DNA of 64,000 bases from Fragilariopsis cylindrus CCMP1102 (Eukaryota > Bacillariophyta > Bacillariophyceae > Bacillariales > Bacillariaceae): NCBI GenBank assembly GCA_900095095.1, contig FMBT01000429.1, positions 50,524 to 114,523 of the forward strand, written 5' to 3'. Numbering within the stretch: position 1 is the first letter of the stretch; each line of letters opens with the position of its first letter. This document shows positions 44,785 to 54,246 of the stretch, in pieces. The notes under the pieces are model-generated. The model saw nothing but the letters and a program-made list of their open reading frames with translations. It searched no databases and was not told where the DNA came from. Made by a program: the position numbers and the translations under genes.

Positions 44785-46266
44785 ATGAATAGTATATCAC
44801 GTAAGAACAAGATTATTCGATCGGCATCATTGCTATATAACAGTAATTCTCGGTTCTCGAATATTATGGTATCCTGTATGTTATATTTGGTGCTGATATT
44901 GACGGGAACGTCCTTTACAATATCCCGTGGAGGCATCAATAATAACAATAGTAATAACAATTTGGCGTTTGCCTTTGCGTTCACAAAGATTCCAAAATCA
45001 ATTATTGATGAACGACGTGAGGTTCATCGACGTCCCTTTTTTACGAAGCAGGAAAAACGCACATCCTCTTCATTATTAGCAGCGAAAGGATCATCATCAG
45101 TATCATTATCATTATCTTCTATCGAGGATGATGATAATGATGATGATAGTAAAAAATCTGATATTAATCGAGGACGATTTCTACTAGGATTAGTTGCATT
45201 GCTTTATGGAACACTCAATGTATCATTAAGATTTGTATATGATGTTCCCGATATTCCACCAACTGCTGCAGCATTAAGTGCAACACGTGGTTGGATTGCT
45301 CTTGCGTGCTTCCTTCCACCTCTTCTATTGGATAATAGGAACGCAAATAGTAATAATAAAAAGAAGAAGGGAGAGACGAATAAGGTCGTCGATACTACAA
45401 ATTCGAGTTCGAGTTCAAATTCAGATTCAACGACGTCATCATTATTACTAGCAGGAATTGAATTGGCAGTATGGAATTTTTTCGCACAAGGATTCTTGAA
45501 TGTCGGATTGCTTTCTACAGGGTCGGCTCGTGCATCATTCCTAACACAATGTAGTGTCTTGTTTACACCACTAATTGCTACATTCATTGGTAAAGAATAC
45601 GTTGGCAATAGGGTATGGTTTGGTTGCCTTGTTGCATTAATTGGATTGGTTATATTGACACTTGGTGGTGGTGGGGGTGCAGCAGCAGCAGCAGCAGCAA
45701 CGGCATCTGCCTTCTCTTTATCACTATCGAGTGGCGATTTATTTGTAATAGGTGGTGCATTATCATGGTCAATATATTTATTTCGTATTTCAATATTAGG
45801 ACCAAAACATCCAAATGAAATTCAACTACAAGGATTAAAGACTGGATTAGTGGCAGTGTTCTATTCCATTTGGTGGTTTATCTCATCTGTAATGAATACT
45901 GGAACAGGAGGAGGGGGAGGAGTTATGTCGTTGTTTTCGTCGCTACCATCATGGATGACTTCTAGTAGTATTGTTTGGATAGCATTATTTTTTAGTGCAA
46001 TAGGACCGGGAACAATTGCAGATATATTACAACAAAAGGCACAAAAGGTTGTATCAGCTAGTGAAGCTAATGTCATACTAAGTGGTGAACCAGTATTTGC
46101 TACATTATTTGCTGTATTTTTATTTGGTGAGAAAACCTCTATCTTAGAGATTGTTGGGGGTGGTTTGATTTTATGTGCTGCATTAATTGCAACAACAACA
46201 TCATCGTCAACATTATCATCATCAGCAAGTTCCGATGATGATAAATCTAGTATGGTGGGAAAATAG
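44785..46266 (+). CDS. EamA/DMT-superfamily transporter
   Basis: A 493-residue intact frame with about ten membrane helices in two EamA halves: GLVALLYGTLNVSLRFVYD, GWIALACFLPPLLL, ELAVWNFFAQGFLNVGLLST, ARASFLTQCSVLFTPLIATF, VWFGCLVALIGLVILTL; then DLFVIGGALSWSIYLFRISI, GLVAVFYSIWWFISSVM, IVWIALFFSAIGPGTIADI, ASEANVILSGEPVFATLFAV and ILEIVGGGLILCAALIAT. The SARASFLTQ and SEANVILSGEPVFA elements are typical of EamA. The N-terminus (SCMLYLVLILTGTSFTISRGG followed by LAFAFAFTKIP) resembles a signal peptide plus plastid motif, so a plastid envelope location is possible. Substrate unknown (metabolite or drug exporter family). A poly-Ser/Asp loop sits before the first helix. Confidence 0.82.
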   Translation: MNSISRKNKIIRSASLLYNSNSRFSNIMVSCMLYLVLILTGTSFTISRGGINNNNSNNNLAFAFAFTKIPKSIIDERREVHRRPFFTKQEKRTSSSLLAAKGSSSVSLSLSSIEDDDNDDDSKKSDINRGRFLLGLVALLYGTLNVSLRFVYDVPDIPPTAAALSATRGWIALACFLPPLLLDNRNANSNNKKKKGETNKVVDTTNSSSSSNSDSTTSSLLLAGIELAVWNFFAQGFLNVGLLSTGSARASFLTQCSVLFTPLIATFIGKEYVGNRVWFGCLVALIGLVILTLGGGGGAAAAAAATASAFSLSLSSGDLFVIGGALSWSIYLFRISILGPKHPNEIQLQGLKTGLVAVFYSIWWFISSVMNTGTGGGGGVMSLFSSLPSWMTSSSIVWIALFFSAIGPGTIADILQQKAQKVVSASEANVILSGEPVFATLFAVFLFGEKTSILEIVGGGLILCAALIATTTSSSTLSSSASSDDDKSSMVGK

Positions 46267-46690
46267 TTTTATCGATACAATAACTGTAGGATGAGGATTT
46301 GAATCTCGGCGAAGAGAATTCGTCATACGCTATCATAATACAGGAATGAAATATGATTATTTTCAGCAATATAAAGGCAGGGGGATAGTGTTGAATTTTC
46401 CTGCTAGTTTTGCTGAGATATGAAAGAGAATGATCAAGATATTTAGAATAGAATACTTTAACACTGTATCATTTTTCTTTTACCCATGGATCTAAGTTTA
46501 AACATATGCGTTCTATTCAATTGATATATAGTTTATTAGTTAGGACAGTGAAGATGGTAATAGAATAGAATAATATCATTGACTTTTGTGTTGCGGTTGA
46601 TTTTCATTTGGCGAGATTCAAAAAGCTAAAAAGAAAGAAAAATTAACTTGAAGTTCAAATAGTCGTGACAATCAAAGACAAGAGTAGAAT
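46267..46690. other. Convergent intergenic region
   Basis: Between the 3' ends of the EamA gene and the exonuclease gene. No gene or structured terminator seen. Confidence 0.4.
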
Positions 46691-49600
46691 TCACATTAAC
46701 CTTCCATCATCCCAATCCTTGTTTCGAATATACCAGGTCAGAATCTGACCATCTTGTAGCCATTCGTTCGGATATGGCATTCTCCGAGATGGATTAAGGC
46801 CAGGCAGATTCACAAATAGCGCCAATCCATCTTGGAACGCAACATAGCCAGATCGTGGATTGTATTCGAGACTGGCACCAACGGGTAAGATGTCATCAAC
46901 TAAGAGATCTATACATTTGCTTTTGGATTTTCCTATCTTTTTGCCTAACATTTTCTTCCATTTAGCTTCCTTATTCGTAGCATCACCACCGTCACCAAAG
47001 GAAACAAAATGAGCGGGCATTTGTAATATACCATTCTTATCAGTATAAGGTCCTCCTCCCTCTTCTGGTACCGAGGTTGGTGCCGGGGCATTTTTGCCCT
47101 GTAACCAGCTTTGTGAAACGACGAAAGTACTACCAATCACGCGTTTTGCCTTCAACAGACGAATCGCATCCTTACGATCGCTACCATTGAGGGTTTGGAA
47201 TCGCCATGAGCTTGTTACTAGTGGAAGAATCTCTTTCATCTTCGCCGTTCCAGATCCCTCTGCCATTTCATCTAGCAATCTCGGTGGTAGAGCACAGTCC
47301 AGTGTCGAATATTCAACCTGATCAGGAGTTAATGGTCGAGCCTCCCAATTGGAACACTGTTCTTCCTTAGAGATTTTGTATCCGAGTACCAGCTTCGTCA
47401 AACGTTGTAGCGAACCAAACGAATGCTGTGATGATGATGATGGATGCAATCGTTGAGCCAATGTAGAAAGTTCTACAACCGACCGGACGTTACGAAATGC
47501 AGGAATATGCGGAAAGCTTCCAGCTAGTCGTTTAAAATCAATTGTGACGCCGTATCCAACTTTCGTTATTTCATCTGAACCGAATATTGCACCGATAGTC
47601 TCGGAGAGAATCTCTTCATTTAACGTCAACGATTCAGTCTCTGCGAGATTAGCTCTAATTGTACGATGCGTATCGACAAGATAAACTTGATCGATAGCTG
47701 GAATACAAATTTGAAGGAGTGCCACAGGATTGTCATCCGGCCCATCTAAAGAAGCTTCTGCGTAGGCACCCGTTGGACGCCATTCACAGTCGATACCCGC
47801 GACGTACTTCAACAACGAGAAACTGTCACCGCCACCGTTACTATTATTCTCTTCGATTTTCAATGATAACTCACGAATATGATCCGACATGGACTGAATC
47901 GATTCGTCCGTATCGACAATCATTACCTTCAGTGGTGTATCTCGCAAATTCGTGTTGAACCGATCCAAAGTTAGGACGCTATTAGTTGTATCGGTGTTAC
48001 CATTATGAGATGAAGATGGCAACGACAATGATGTATCAATGACATCATTCTTTAACGAACCCCCCGCACGGGCTCTACGTTCATAATCATGCATTCTATC
48101 CCATGGTAGTAAACTTTCCCAATTAGATTGTTGTTGTTGTTCTCTATTATCGTTATTGTCGTACAAGTTATACTCATCGTCGTCGTCATCATTCTCATTT
48201 TCATTCAAAATTTCAAATGATGAAACAATAACATCTAAACTTCGTTTTGTGGCCCAATTCCCAACAGAATTCTTCCAACCATTTTTTTGCATCGGATCAA
48301 CATTCGCAGCGCCTCTTATTAGTATTAATCGTCCAGGTTTTAATTCCTTTTTAAGTCGTTCAGTACCGTACTTTTCACAGAATGTTTTACCAACAATAAT
48401 TTGGACGTGCATGTCTTCACCATCTTCACCAGACCGCCATGGTGGACCAGGCATACCGCCGCCATCATCAGTAGCATTACTTTTATAGTATGTATTCTCG
48501 TTACTAATGTTATAGTTACTATTATTATCCCTATTTTTCAACCAATATTGATAGTTATAATCTGGTGGAGCTAAATCAGCAAATACTAATTGTTTCGCAA
48601 TTTGTCGTACAGATAGAAGTCGTCCTATAGTTGTTACAGGAGTAGGTCTATGTGGCTCTTGATCTTGTTGCTGCTTCTGCAAAATATTATTATTATTATT
48701 ATTAATATCTGGTGGACCGATAGGGAAATATGGTTTCTTTTTTGTGCTGTAATAATTGTACAAGTCAATGTCATCCGGTGTTACTTGTTGCGCTGGTCTA
48801 TTATTTTTGGGTTCAGTCGTCGTCGTTGCCATTATTCCTCCAACCCTATCGAATCTAACAATGTTGGCGATCTTATTGGAATTTGTCTTCTTATTTGATA
48901 ATAGTGAAGTAGCTGTTGTAGTAGTGATAATATCATTAGTTGTTGTTGTTCTATCAATTCCCAGCACATTTCCAATCAAAAATCGTGAATCGATTAAACA
49001 ACGATAGTTGATGTTACCACCACCCCCTAAAAGTAGTAGCGTATTGTTATTATTACCGATGTTTTTGTCATTATTACTTCCAACATTCGTTGTTATCTTT
49101 GAATTTGATGTTGATGATGACGTTGATGATGACGTTGTCGTTAGGAGAGAACTATCTACAATAGTAGAGAATGGTACATTTATCGTCTTCGTCGTCGCTT
49201 CCGTCGTCGTCGTTGTTGTTGGTATAGTCAATATTGGTGGAATCGTTCCTGGTACAAACCCACAAAGTTCTTCTACTGTATGAGATGGTGCTAACTCCCA
49301 TTTGTCATAAGAAGTATAGAAATCATTGTCATTATTATTGATGTTGTCATAATTATTGATTTCTTCTTCTTCGTTTATTTGCTTTGTTTTCTTAATTTTT
49401 ATACGAGATAATTCATATGATAAATTCTTGACGTCAACTTTTTTAGATGACGGGACGATTGCAACAGCATAGATTGGCATTATAGCCGATTGTACCATTT
49501 TTTCTTCTTCTTTATTTATTATCGGACGGAATATGAGTGTATTGATTTCCACTATTACAGTGTCGTCCATTTCCATTTCCATGTCGATATCATCGTCGTC

Positions 49601-50077
49601 GTTACAAGGAATAAGTCCACACGTGAATGCTGTTGAAGCCGATGCCGATACCGATGATTGCTTAGTAGAAGTAGTAGTTATATCGTCGCTGGTTGCTGCA
49701 GTAGCTATATTATCGTTGAGCGACATCGATTTAACATAATTTCGAAATAATTCGAAGGGAGAAGAATCGACGATGGAAGCAGTTATTGCGCTACTTGTAA
49801 CAGCAGCAGTTGCAGCAGTAACATTATCGACCGGCATCATTGTTGTTAATGTCGATTTTGGTTGTGGCACCATCATCGTCTTGATATTGTTTCTCAAGAA
49901 GTGATTATTATTGATACGTGAATGTGGATATGAATAGAAACGTGAACGTGAACGTTGCGGTTGTTGTTGAATTTGAATTTGGAATGCCGAGCAATAATGA
50001 TGATGGTACGGTAATGTTATTGAGGCAGTAATAACAAACAGAATAAGAAACAATACTGATACTTGTAAGGCCATCAC
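46691..50077 (-). CDS. Plastid-targeted DEDDy 3'-5' exonuclease with N-terminal OB-like region
   Basis: An 1128-residue intact frame. Residues 1-31 are a signal peptide and F32 follows CSA (CSAFQI, diatom plastid motif); an Arg/Ser-rich transit stretch follows. The exonuclease domain spans about 750-950: Exo I VAGIDCEWRPTG (D-x-E), Exo II GYGVTIDFKRLAG, Exo III QVEYSTLDC (Y-x3-D, so DEDDy type), as in WRN/EXD/Mut-7-like nucleases. Before it, VTTIGRLLSVRQIAKQLVFA to LIRGAANVDPMQ reads like an OB-fold nucleic-acid domain seen at the N-terminus of some aminoacyl-tRNA synthetases (tentative). The first 450 residues are Thr/Asn-rich low complexity. The tail (EYNPRSGYVAFQDGLALFVN, WYIRNKDWDDG) is a further conserved block. 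Likely role: RNA or DNA trimming in the plastid; inferred from domains plus targeting. Confidence 0.8.
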   Translation of the reverse strand: MMALQVSVLFLILFVITASITLPYHHHYCSAFQIQIQQQPQRSRSRFYSYPHSRINNNHFLRNNIKTMMVPQPKSTLTTMMPVDNVTAATAAVTSSAITASIVDSSPFELFRNYVKSMSLNDNIATAATSDDITTTSTKQSSVSASASTAFTCGLIPCNDDDDIDMEMEMDDTVIVEINTLIFRPIINKEEEKMVQSAIMPIYAVAIVPSSKKVDVKNLSYELSRIKIKKTKQINEEEEINNYDNINNNDNDFYTSYDKWELAPSHTVEELCGFVPGTIPPILTIPTTTTTTEATTKTINVPFSTIVDSSLLTTTSSSTSSSTSNSKITTNVGSNNDKNIGNNNNTLLLLGGGGNINYRCLIDSRFLIGNVLGIDRTTTTNDIITTTTATSLLSNKKTNSNKIANIVRFDRVGGIMATTTTEPKNNRPAQQVTPDDIDLYNYYSTKKKPYFPIGPPDINNNNNNILQKQQQDQEPHRPTPVTTIGRLLSVRQIAKQLVFADLAPPDYNYQYWLKNRDNNSNYNISNENTYYKSNATDDGGGMPGPPWRSGEDGEDMHVQIIVGKTFCEKYGTERLKKELKPGRLILIRGAANVDPMQKNGWKNSVGNWATKRSLDVIVSSFEILNENENDDDDDEYNLYDNNDNREQQQQSNWESLLPWDRMHDYERRARAGGSLKNDVIDTSLSLPSSSHNGNTDTTNSVLTLDRFNTNLRDTPLKVMIVDTDESIQSMSDHIRELSLKIEENNSNGGGDSFSLLKYVAGIDCEWRPTGAYAEASLDGPDDNPVALLQICIPAIDQVYLVDTHRTIRANLAETESLTLNEEILSETIGAIFGSDEITKVGYGVTIDFKRLAGSFPHIPAFRNVRSVVELSTLAQRLHPSSSSQHSFGSLQRLTKLVLGYKISKEEQCSNWEARPLTPDQVEYSTLDCALPPRLLDEMAEGSGTAKMKEILPLVTSSWRFQTLNGSDRKDAIRLLKAKRVIGSTFVVSQSWLQGKNAPAPTSVPEEGGGPYTDKNGILQMPAHFVSFGDGGDATNKEAKWKKMLGKKIGKSKSKCIDLLVDDILPVGASLEYNPRSGYVAFQDGLALFVNLPGLNPSRRMPYPNEWLQDGQILTWYIRNKDWDDGRLM

Positions 50078-50710
50078 GTGTTACTTATTTTCTTTCACTC
50101 GTAATACTGATAGTTTCGAAGTTCGATATAATAATGAATGAGTATGGAATAGAGTTATATAATAACTTGTGGCCTCCTCCTCGGCTGCCGATGCGATCGA
50201 GAGTCAAGCAGAAATAAGAATCCTTTGATTTTTCCTATTCAGTTCATATAGTACTGTGCTGTAAGATAAGGATTCCAAAACGGAGCGGAGCGAAGCAATA
50301 GGATGGAGATGAGAAGTAAGTTGCTTGTATTGCAAATTTCAGATCCATATAGCTGTGAGCGAGTCGTCGTCGGACTCTTGTTGCTGTTGTTGTTATTGTT
50401 GTTTCATGCATATCTTCTATTATTTTCATTACCGGTAGAACTGTGTGCGTCAGAGAACTTCGAAACTGTGACTCGCTTTCGTTCAGACATGGATAAAATG
50501 CACGCGTAAGCGCGAGCATGTGAAATTGCGCGAATCCGAGATTTAATGATCGATTTCTCGTCGACTCGGGTGTGGGTGGATATGACTGATAGCAACAACA
50601 TCATCAACTGTACATTGTGCCGTATTAATAATATATTAATTCATATCTATTAGCGCTACCGCAATTGCGAATAGATACTTACTTCGTTCTAACCACTTGG
50701 GATAAGCAGA
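50078..50710. promoter_or_regulatory. Divergent intergenic region
   Basis: Between exonuclease (minus) and acetyl-CoA transporter (plus) genes. Contains tagtactgtgctgta near 50250. A leucine-rich short frame at 50303-50509 looks spurious. Confidence 0.35.
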
Positions 50711-52878
50711 ATGAAACGCCGACCATTCAGTATGGCCCAGAAAGCTGGTGGAGTCGCGAATGTTGCAAAGATCTCTGGTGACAAAAATGAATTATTAGAT
50801 CCGCAACAGCAAGAATGGAAAATACCACCGTCGGAAGTAGAAGAACCGTCCGATAAATTTAATTATGCGTTACTGGTTGTTTTGTACACCTTACAGGGAA
50901 TACCAATGGGTTTAAGTGCATCGATACCTTTCTTATTACAAGAAAAGATCCAAAAAATGACTGCAGCCGCGGCAGCCGTGACTGCAGCAACAGCAGGTGT
51001 GACCGTCGTTGCAACATCCGCTTCAGCAGTTGCGGCAGATGCGGCACGGGCATCCTACAATGCCAATGCAATTTTTGCCTTATGTAGTTGGCCATTTTCA
51101 CTAAAATTATTATGGGCTCCGATTGTTGATTCTTGCTTTTTTAAACGATTCGGACGACGAAAATCATGGCTGATCCCAATCCAAACTTTAGCAGGATTAA
51201 TCATGCTTGGAGGATCAGACTTTGTCGAACGGCAATTGGGATTAGGCAATGCTGGTTCTATTGCTGAAGGCGCCGCAAATAGCGTCGCTGCCATGGACGT
51301 TCGAGGTGTTACGGCATTTTTCTTCGTTTTATACTTTCTAATGGCGACACAAGATATCGCCGTTGATGGATGGGCATTGACAATGTTATCAAAGAAAAAT
51401 CGTGGCCGGGGTCCGATTTGTAATTCTATAGGACAAAATATTGGATACTTTCTATCATTCGTTGGATTTTTAGCATTAAATGATGTTGAATCGAGCGAAA
51501 CATTGTGGCGTCCTTTATTGAGATTACCTAAAAATCCCGATCGGGGTTTGGTCAGCTTAAAAGGTTTTTTAAGATTTATGGGATCTTTTATGTTACTAAC
51601 CACGGCAGTCGTAGCACTCTTCAAACGAGAAATAAAGGCACCCGCTGTCGCTTCTACCAAAAACAACGATGTCAACAGCAACAGGAGGAGCAGTTTCTTC
51701 GCTCCTCTAAAAAGTAGCAGTGATGTCGTTGGCGTCTCATCCGTTATTGATGAAGAAGATGACGACGACGACGCTGAGCTCGATGCGGCTCAAATTGGAT
51801 TGAAAGAAACATATCATCGATTATGGGCCGTCAGTAAATTGCCTGCCGTACGTTCCTTATTTGTTGTTCTAGTCACTTATCGATTACCAGTTGCTCTTAG
51901 TGATAACGTTAAATTCTTAAAGGCAGTCGAATATGGATTGTCGAAATCGACGACAGCACTTTTATCACCGACTCTTATTTTGCCTTTGGGTATATTGGTC
52001 CCAATAGCTGCATCAAAAATATGGCACGCTGCTCCATTACGACAATTTATGCGAGCATATGAATGGCGTGTCACGCTTATACCTTTACTGGATATATTTA
52101 TGTTGCGTCTATTAAAAAGTGGTCAACCCCACGATACACCGATGTTTTGGGGTGCTGTGATGGCATCTACGGCAGGTCAAGCAATATGCAACTCATTGCA
52201 ATTTAATGCGCAAATGACATTTTTTGCCAGTAGAGTCGACCCTGCAATTGGTGGTTCTTATATGACTTTATTGAACACTATGGCAAATCTTGGAGGAAGT
52301 GAGTAGAGAAGTTCCACAATTCCCAACGATCTATCTTCTCCATTCGTTTGTGTGTGCGTGTGTGTGTGTGTGTGTGCCGCCAATTGTGTTTCTGTTTGCT
52401 GTTGTTCCTCACGATACTTTCTATCTTTTTGTATTGTTTCTCCTCTAACTACTGTATAACAACAGCTTGGCCGGCTAGTTTCGTCATGAAGCTGTTGGGA
52501 TGGTTAACACCGAGTGGTGTCGATGGAGACGCGACCGCACCTGGTCGCGATCCATACGAGATCGTTCAAGCAATATTTTCAGTTCTGGGTATCCTCTGGG
52601 TAATTTTCTTGGGCCCTGTCACTCGAAGACTTGCTGCCTTACCCGACGATGCATGGAGGACACACTTATTAGACGGGGACGGTGACGATGACGGCAACAA
52701 CAAAAGCAATGATAAAAAGACGAAGAACAAGAACAAAACGACAACGAAAATTACCCATCGGAAACGAAACAAGAATTTAAGCGATATAAGTGGTGGCAGC
52801 TTGCGAATGGGAGCGATGGAATCAGGAGTTGATCTATCTAGTTGGAAGGAAGCTAAGAACGATGGAAAAATAGAATAA
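50711..52878 (+). CDS. SLC33A1-type acetyl-CoA transporter
   Basis: Two exons (50711-52298, 52466-52878) joined by a 167-bp GT-AG intron; the splice makes NTMANLGGTWPASFVMKLLG, matching the N-T-x-x-N-L-G-G-x-W-P signature of the family. Other family marks: ALLVVLYTLQGIPMGLSASI, AIFALCSWPFSLKLLWAPIV, DSCFFKRFGRRKSWLIP, LYFLMATQDIAVDGWALTML and QNIGYFLSFVGFLALN. The human relative imports acetyl-CoA into the ER lumen for protein and glycan acetylation; the same role is inferred. An Ala/Thr-rich insert follows the first helix and a Lys/Asp-rich tail ends the protein (DGDDDGNNK). About 670 residues with around 12 helices. The intron carries a (GT)n run. Confidence 0.88.
52299..52465 (+). other. 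Intron of the acetyl-CoA transporter gene with GT microsatellite
   Basis: GTGAGT donor at 52299, CAG acceptor at 52465. Contains tgtgtgtgcgtgtgtgtgtg at about 52350-52375. Confidence 0.75.
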
Positions 52879-53318
52879 TAAAAACGAAATACGAACTTTT
52901 CCACCTTCTTTTTTTCTATTTAGATTGAACTTAAAAAACTTAACTCAAAACTCAAATGTCAACGCAACTTTCGTACTTGAACTATGACTAGTATTCTAGT
53001 AGCGTCTTCCTAGATAAATTATGTTTGTTTCTTTAATTATTTTTTTCCGTAGCATTTTTTCACGACAAAACGACCGTTGCTTTATGTAATTTCATACGAA
53101 CCCATTTCGTTACACAAGCCCAAAAAATAATATATAATATATAATATGTATGATACATCATCACAATTATATGAAAAGTGATAATAATTTTCAAGATTTA
53201 TCTGTGTGCGTGTGTGTGCGTGTGTAAAATATATAGCAATTCTTTTTTTCTTCTTCTTCATTGCCTTCTTGTCATCCACAATATTCCGAATTTGGAATTA
53301 TCATCATTCTATTATTAT

Positions 53319-53811
53319 TTATTTCGAGTCATCATCGACTGGGGGCTTACCACCACCACCTAAGAACATATTGAAGACTTGTACCAAACTTGACCCGACA
53401 ACAATAACTAAAAAGAAGACGATAAGAGTTGGACTAATACGTGGACCACTATCCTCTTCCCGTTCAGCAACTTTTCCAGGATGGACATTACCACGTTTGG
53501 TAATATTCTGATCAAACTTTTTACTTCTATTACGGATACTTCTTGGAGCGGGCTATCGTGTCGTGTCGTGTCGTGTTGTGTTGTATCGGACGTCGTGTTG
53601 TATGTATAAGATAGTTGTGTATGTATCAAGTTGTGTTGTTTTATATACCATGCGGTATTTCGATAGAAGGAAGGAGGGAAATGACGAGAGGTAAGAACAA
53701 GGTATGGGGTGAGTTGCCATCTCGATGCGTCCAAGAAAATTGTGTTCCCAGCGTACGCCACAGTAGGAATCAAACGTATCAGAACCGTCGATACTCTCGT
53801 TTACTTACCAT
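53319..53811 (-). CDS. RAMP4/SERP1-like stress-associated ER protein
   Basis: Minus strand. Exon 2 (53552-53319) encodes PAPRSIRNRSKKFDQNITKR, GNVHPGKVAEREEDSGP, and one membrane helix PTLIVFFLVIVVGSSLVQVF, ending NMFLGGGGKPPVDDDSK. The Lys/Arg-rich N-terminus, the F-x-x-N-I-T-K-R-G-x-V motif and a C-terminal anchor are the RAMP4 (SERP) hallmarks; the protein associates with the Sec61 translocon and ribosome. About 78 residues, as usual. No ATG lies in exon 2. The nearest in-phase start is an ATG at 53811-53809 immediately followed by GTAAGT, giving a first coding exon of only the start codon and a 256-bp intron (53808-53553). Alternative: a start hidden by an indel. Confidence 0.8.
53553..53808 (-). 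other. Intron between ATG exon and body of the RAMP4 gene
   Basis: GTAAGT donor directly after ATG (53808-53803) and AG acceptor at 53554-53553. Near its 3' end lies a tandem five-base repeat, tcgtg/ttgtg on the plus strand (53556-53590). Confidence 0.65.
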
Positions 53812-54246
53812 CTTAATCTATTATTTTATTTGAATTATGTCGAAGATAAGGGATTTGTGTCAATGTAATGAGAGTCTTAATACAATTATTCTGGTATGTA
53901 CAGTCACAGATTGGATGTGAAATGATAAAGCAAGTTTTACGAATGCACGGTTCGTCGTGGTTGTTTGATGATGCAGGGCCATTCTGAAAGCTCATTAGTG
54001 ACTAAAATGTAGTAGTGATTCAATCGTGACCCCTCAGTTTTATCCATTCGAATGAATCAAATTTACTGTAACACAAACCACCACGGAACAGCGCTGGTAC
54101 AAATTCTTACAAAATACTCTGTACAAAGCAAAAGTCAAAAGAGGGCATATCCTTCACAAAGCTTGAATGCAAACAAACTGACTTGTCTCAAATCTTGATT
54201 TACAATAGTAGTCTCATCGTTAGATTCGACAAGAAAGAGAAAAAAC
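53812..54246. promoter_or_regulatory. Divergent intergenic region between RAMP4 and valyl-tRNA synthetase genes
   Basis: 435 bp with no gene seen; should hold both promoters. No clear elements assigned. Confidence 0.35.
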
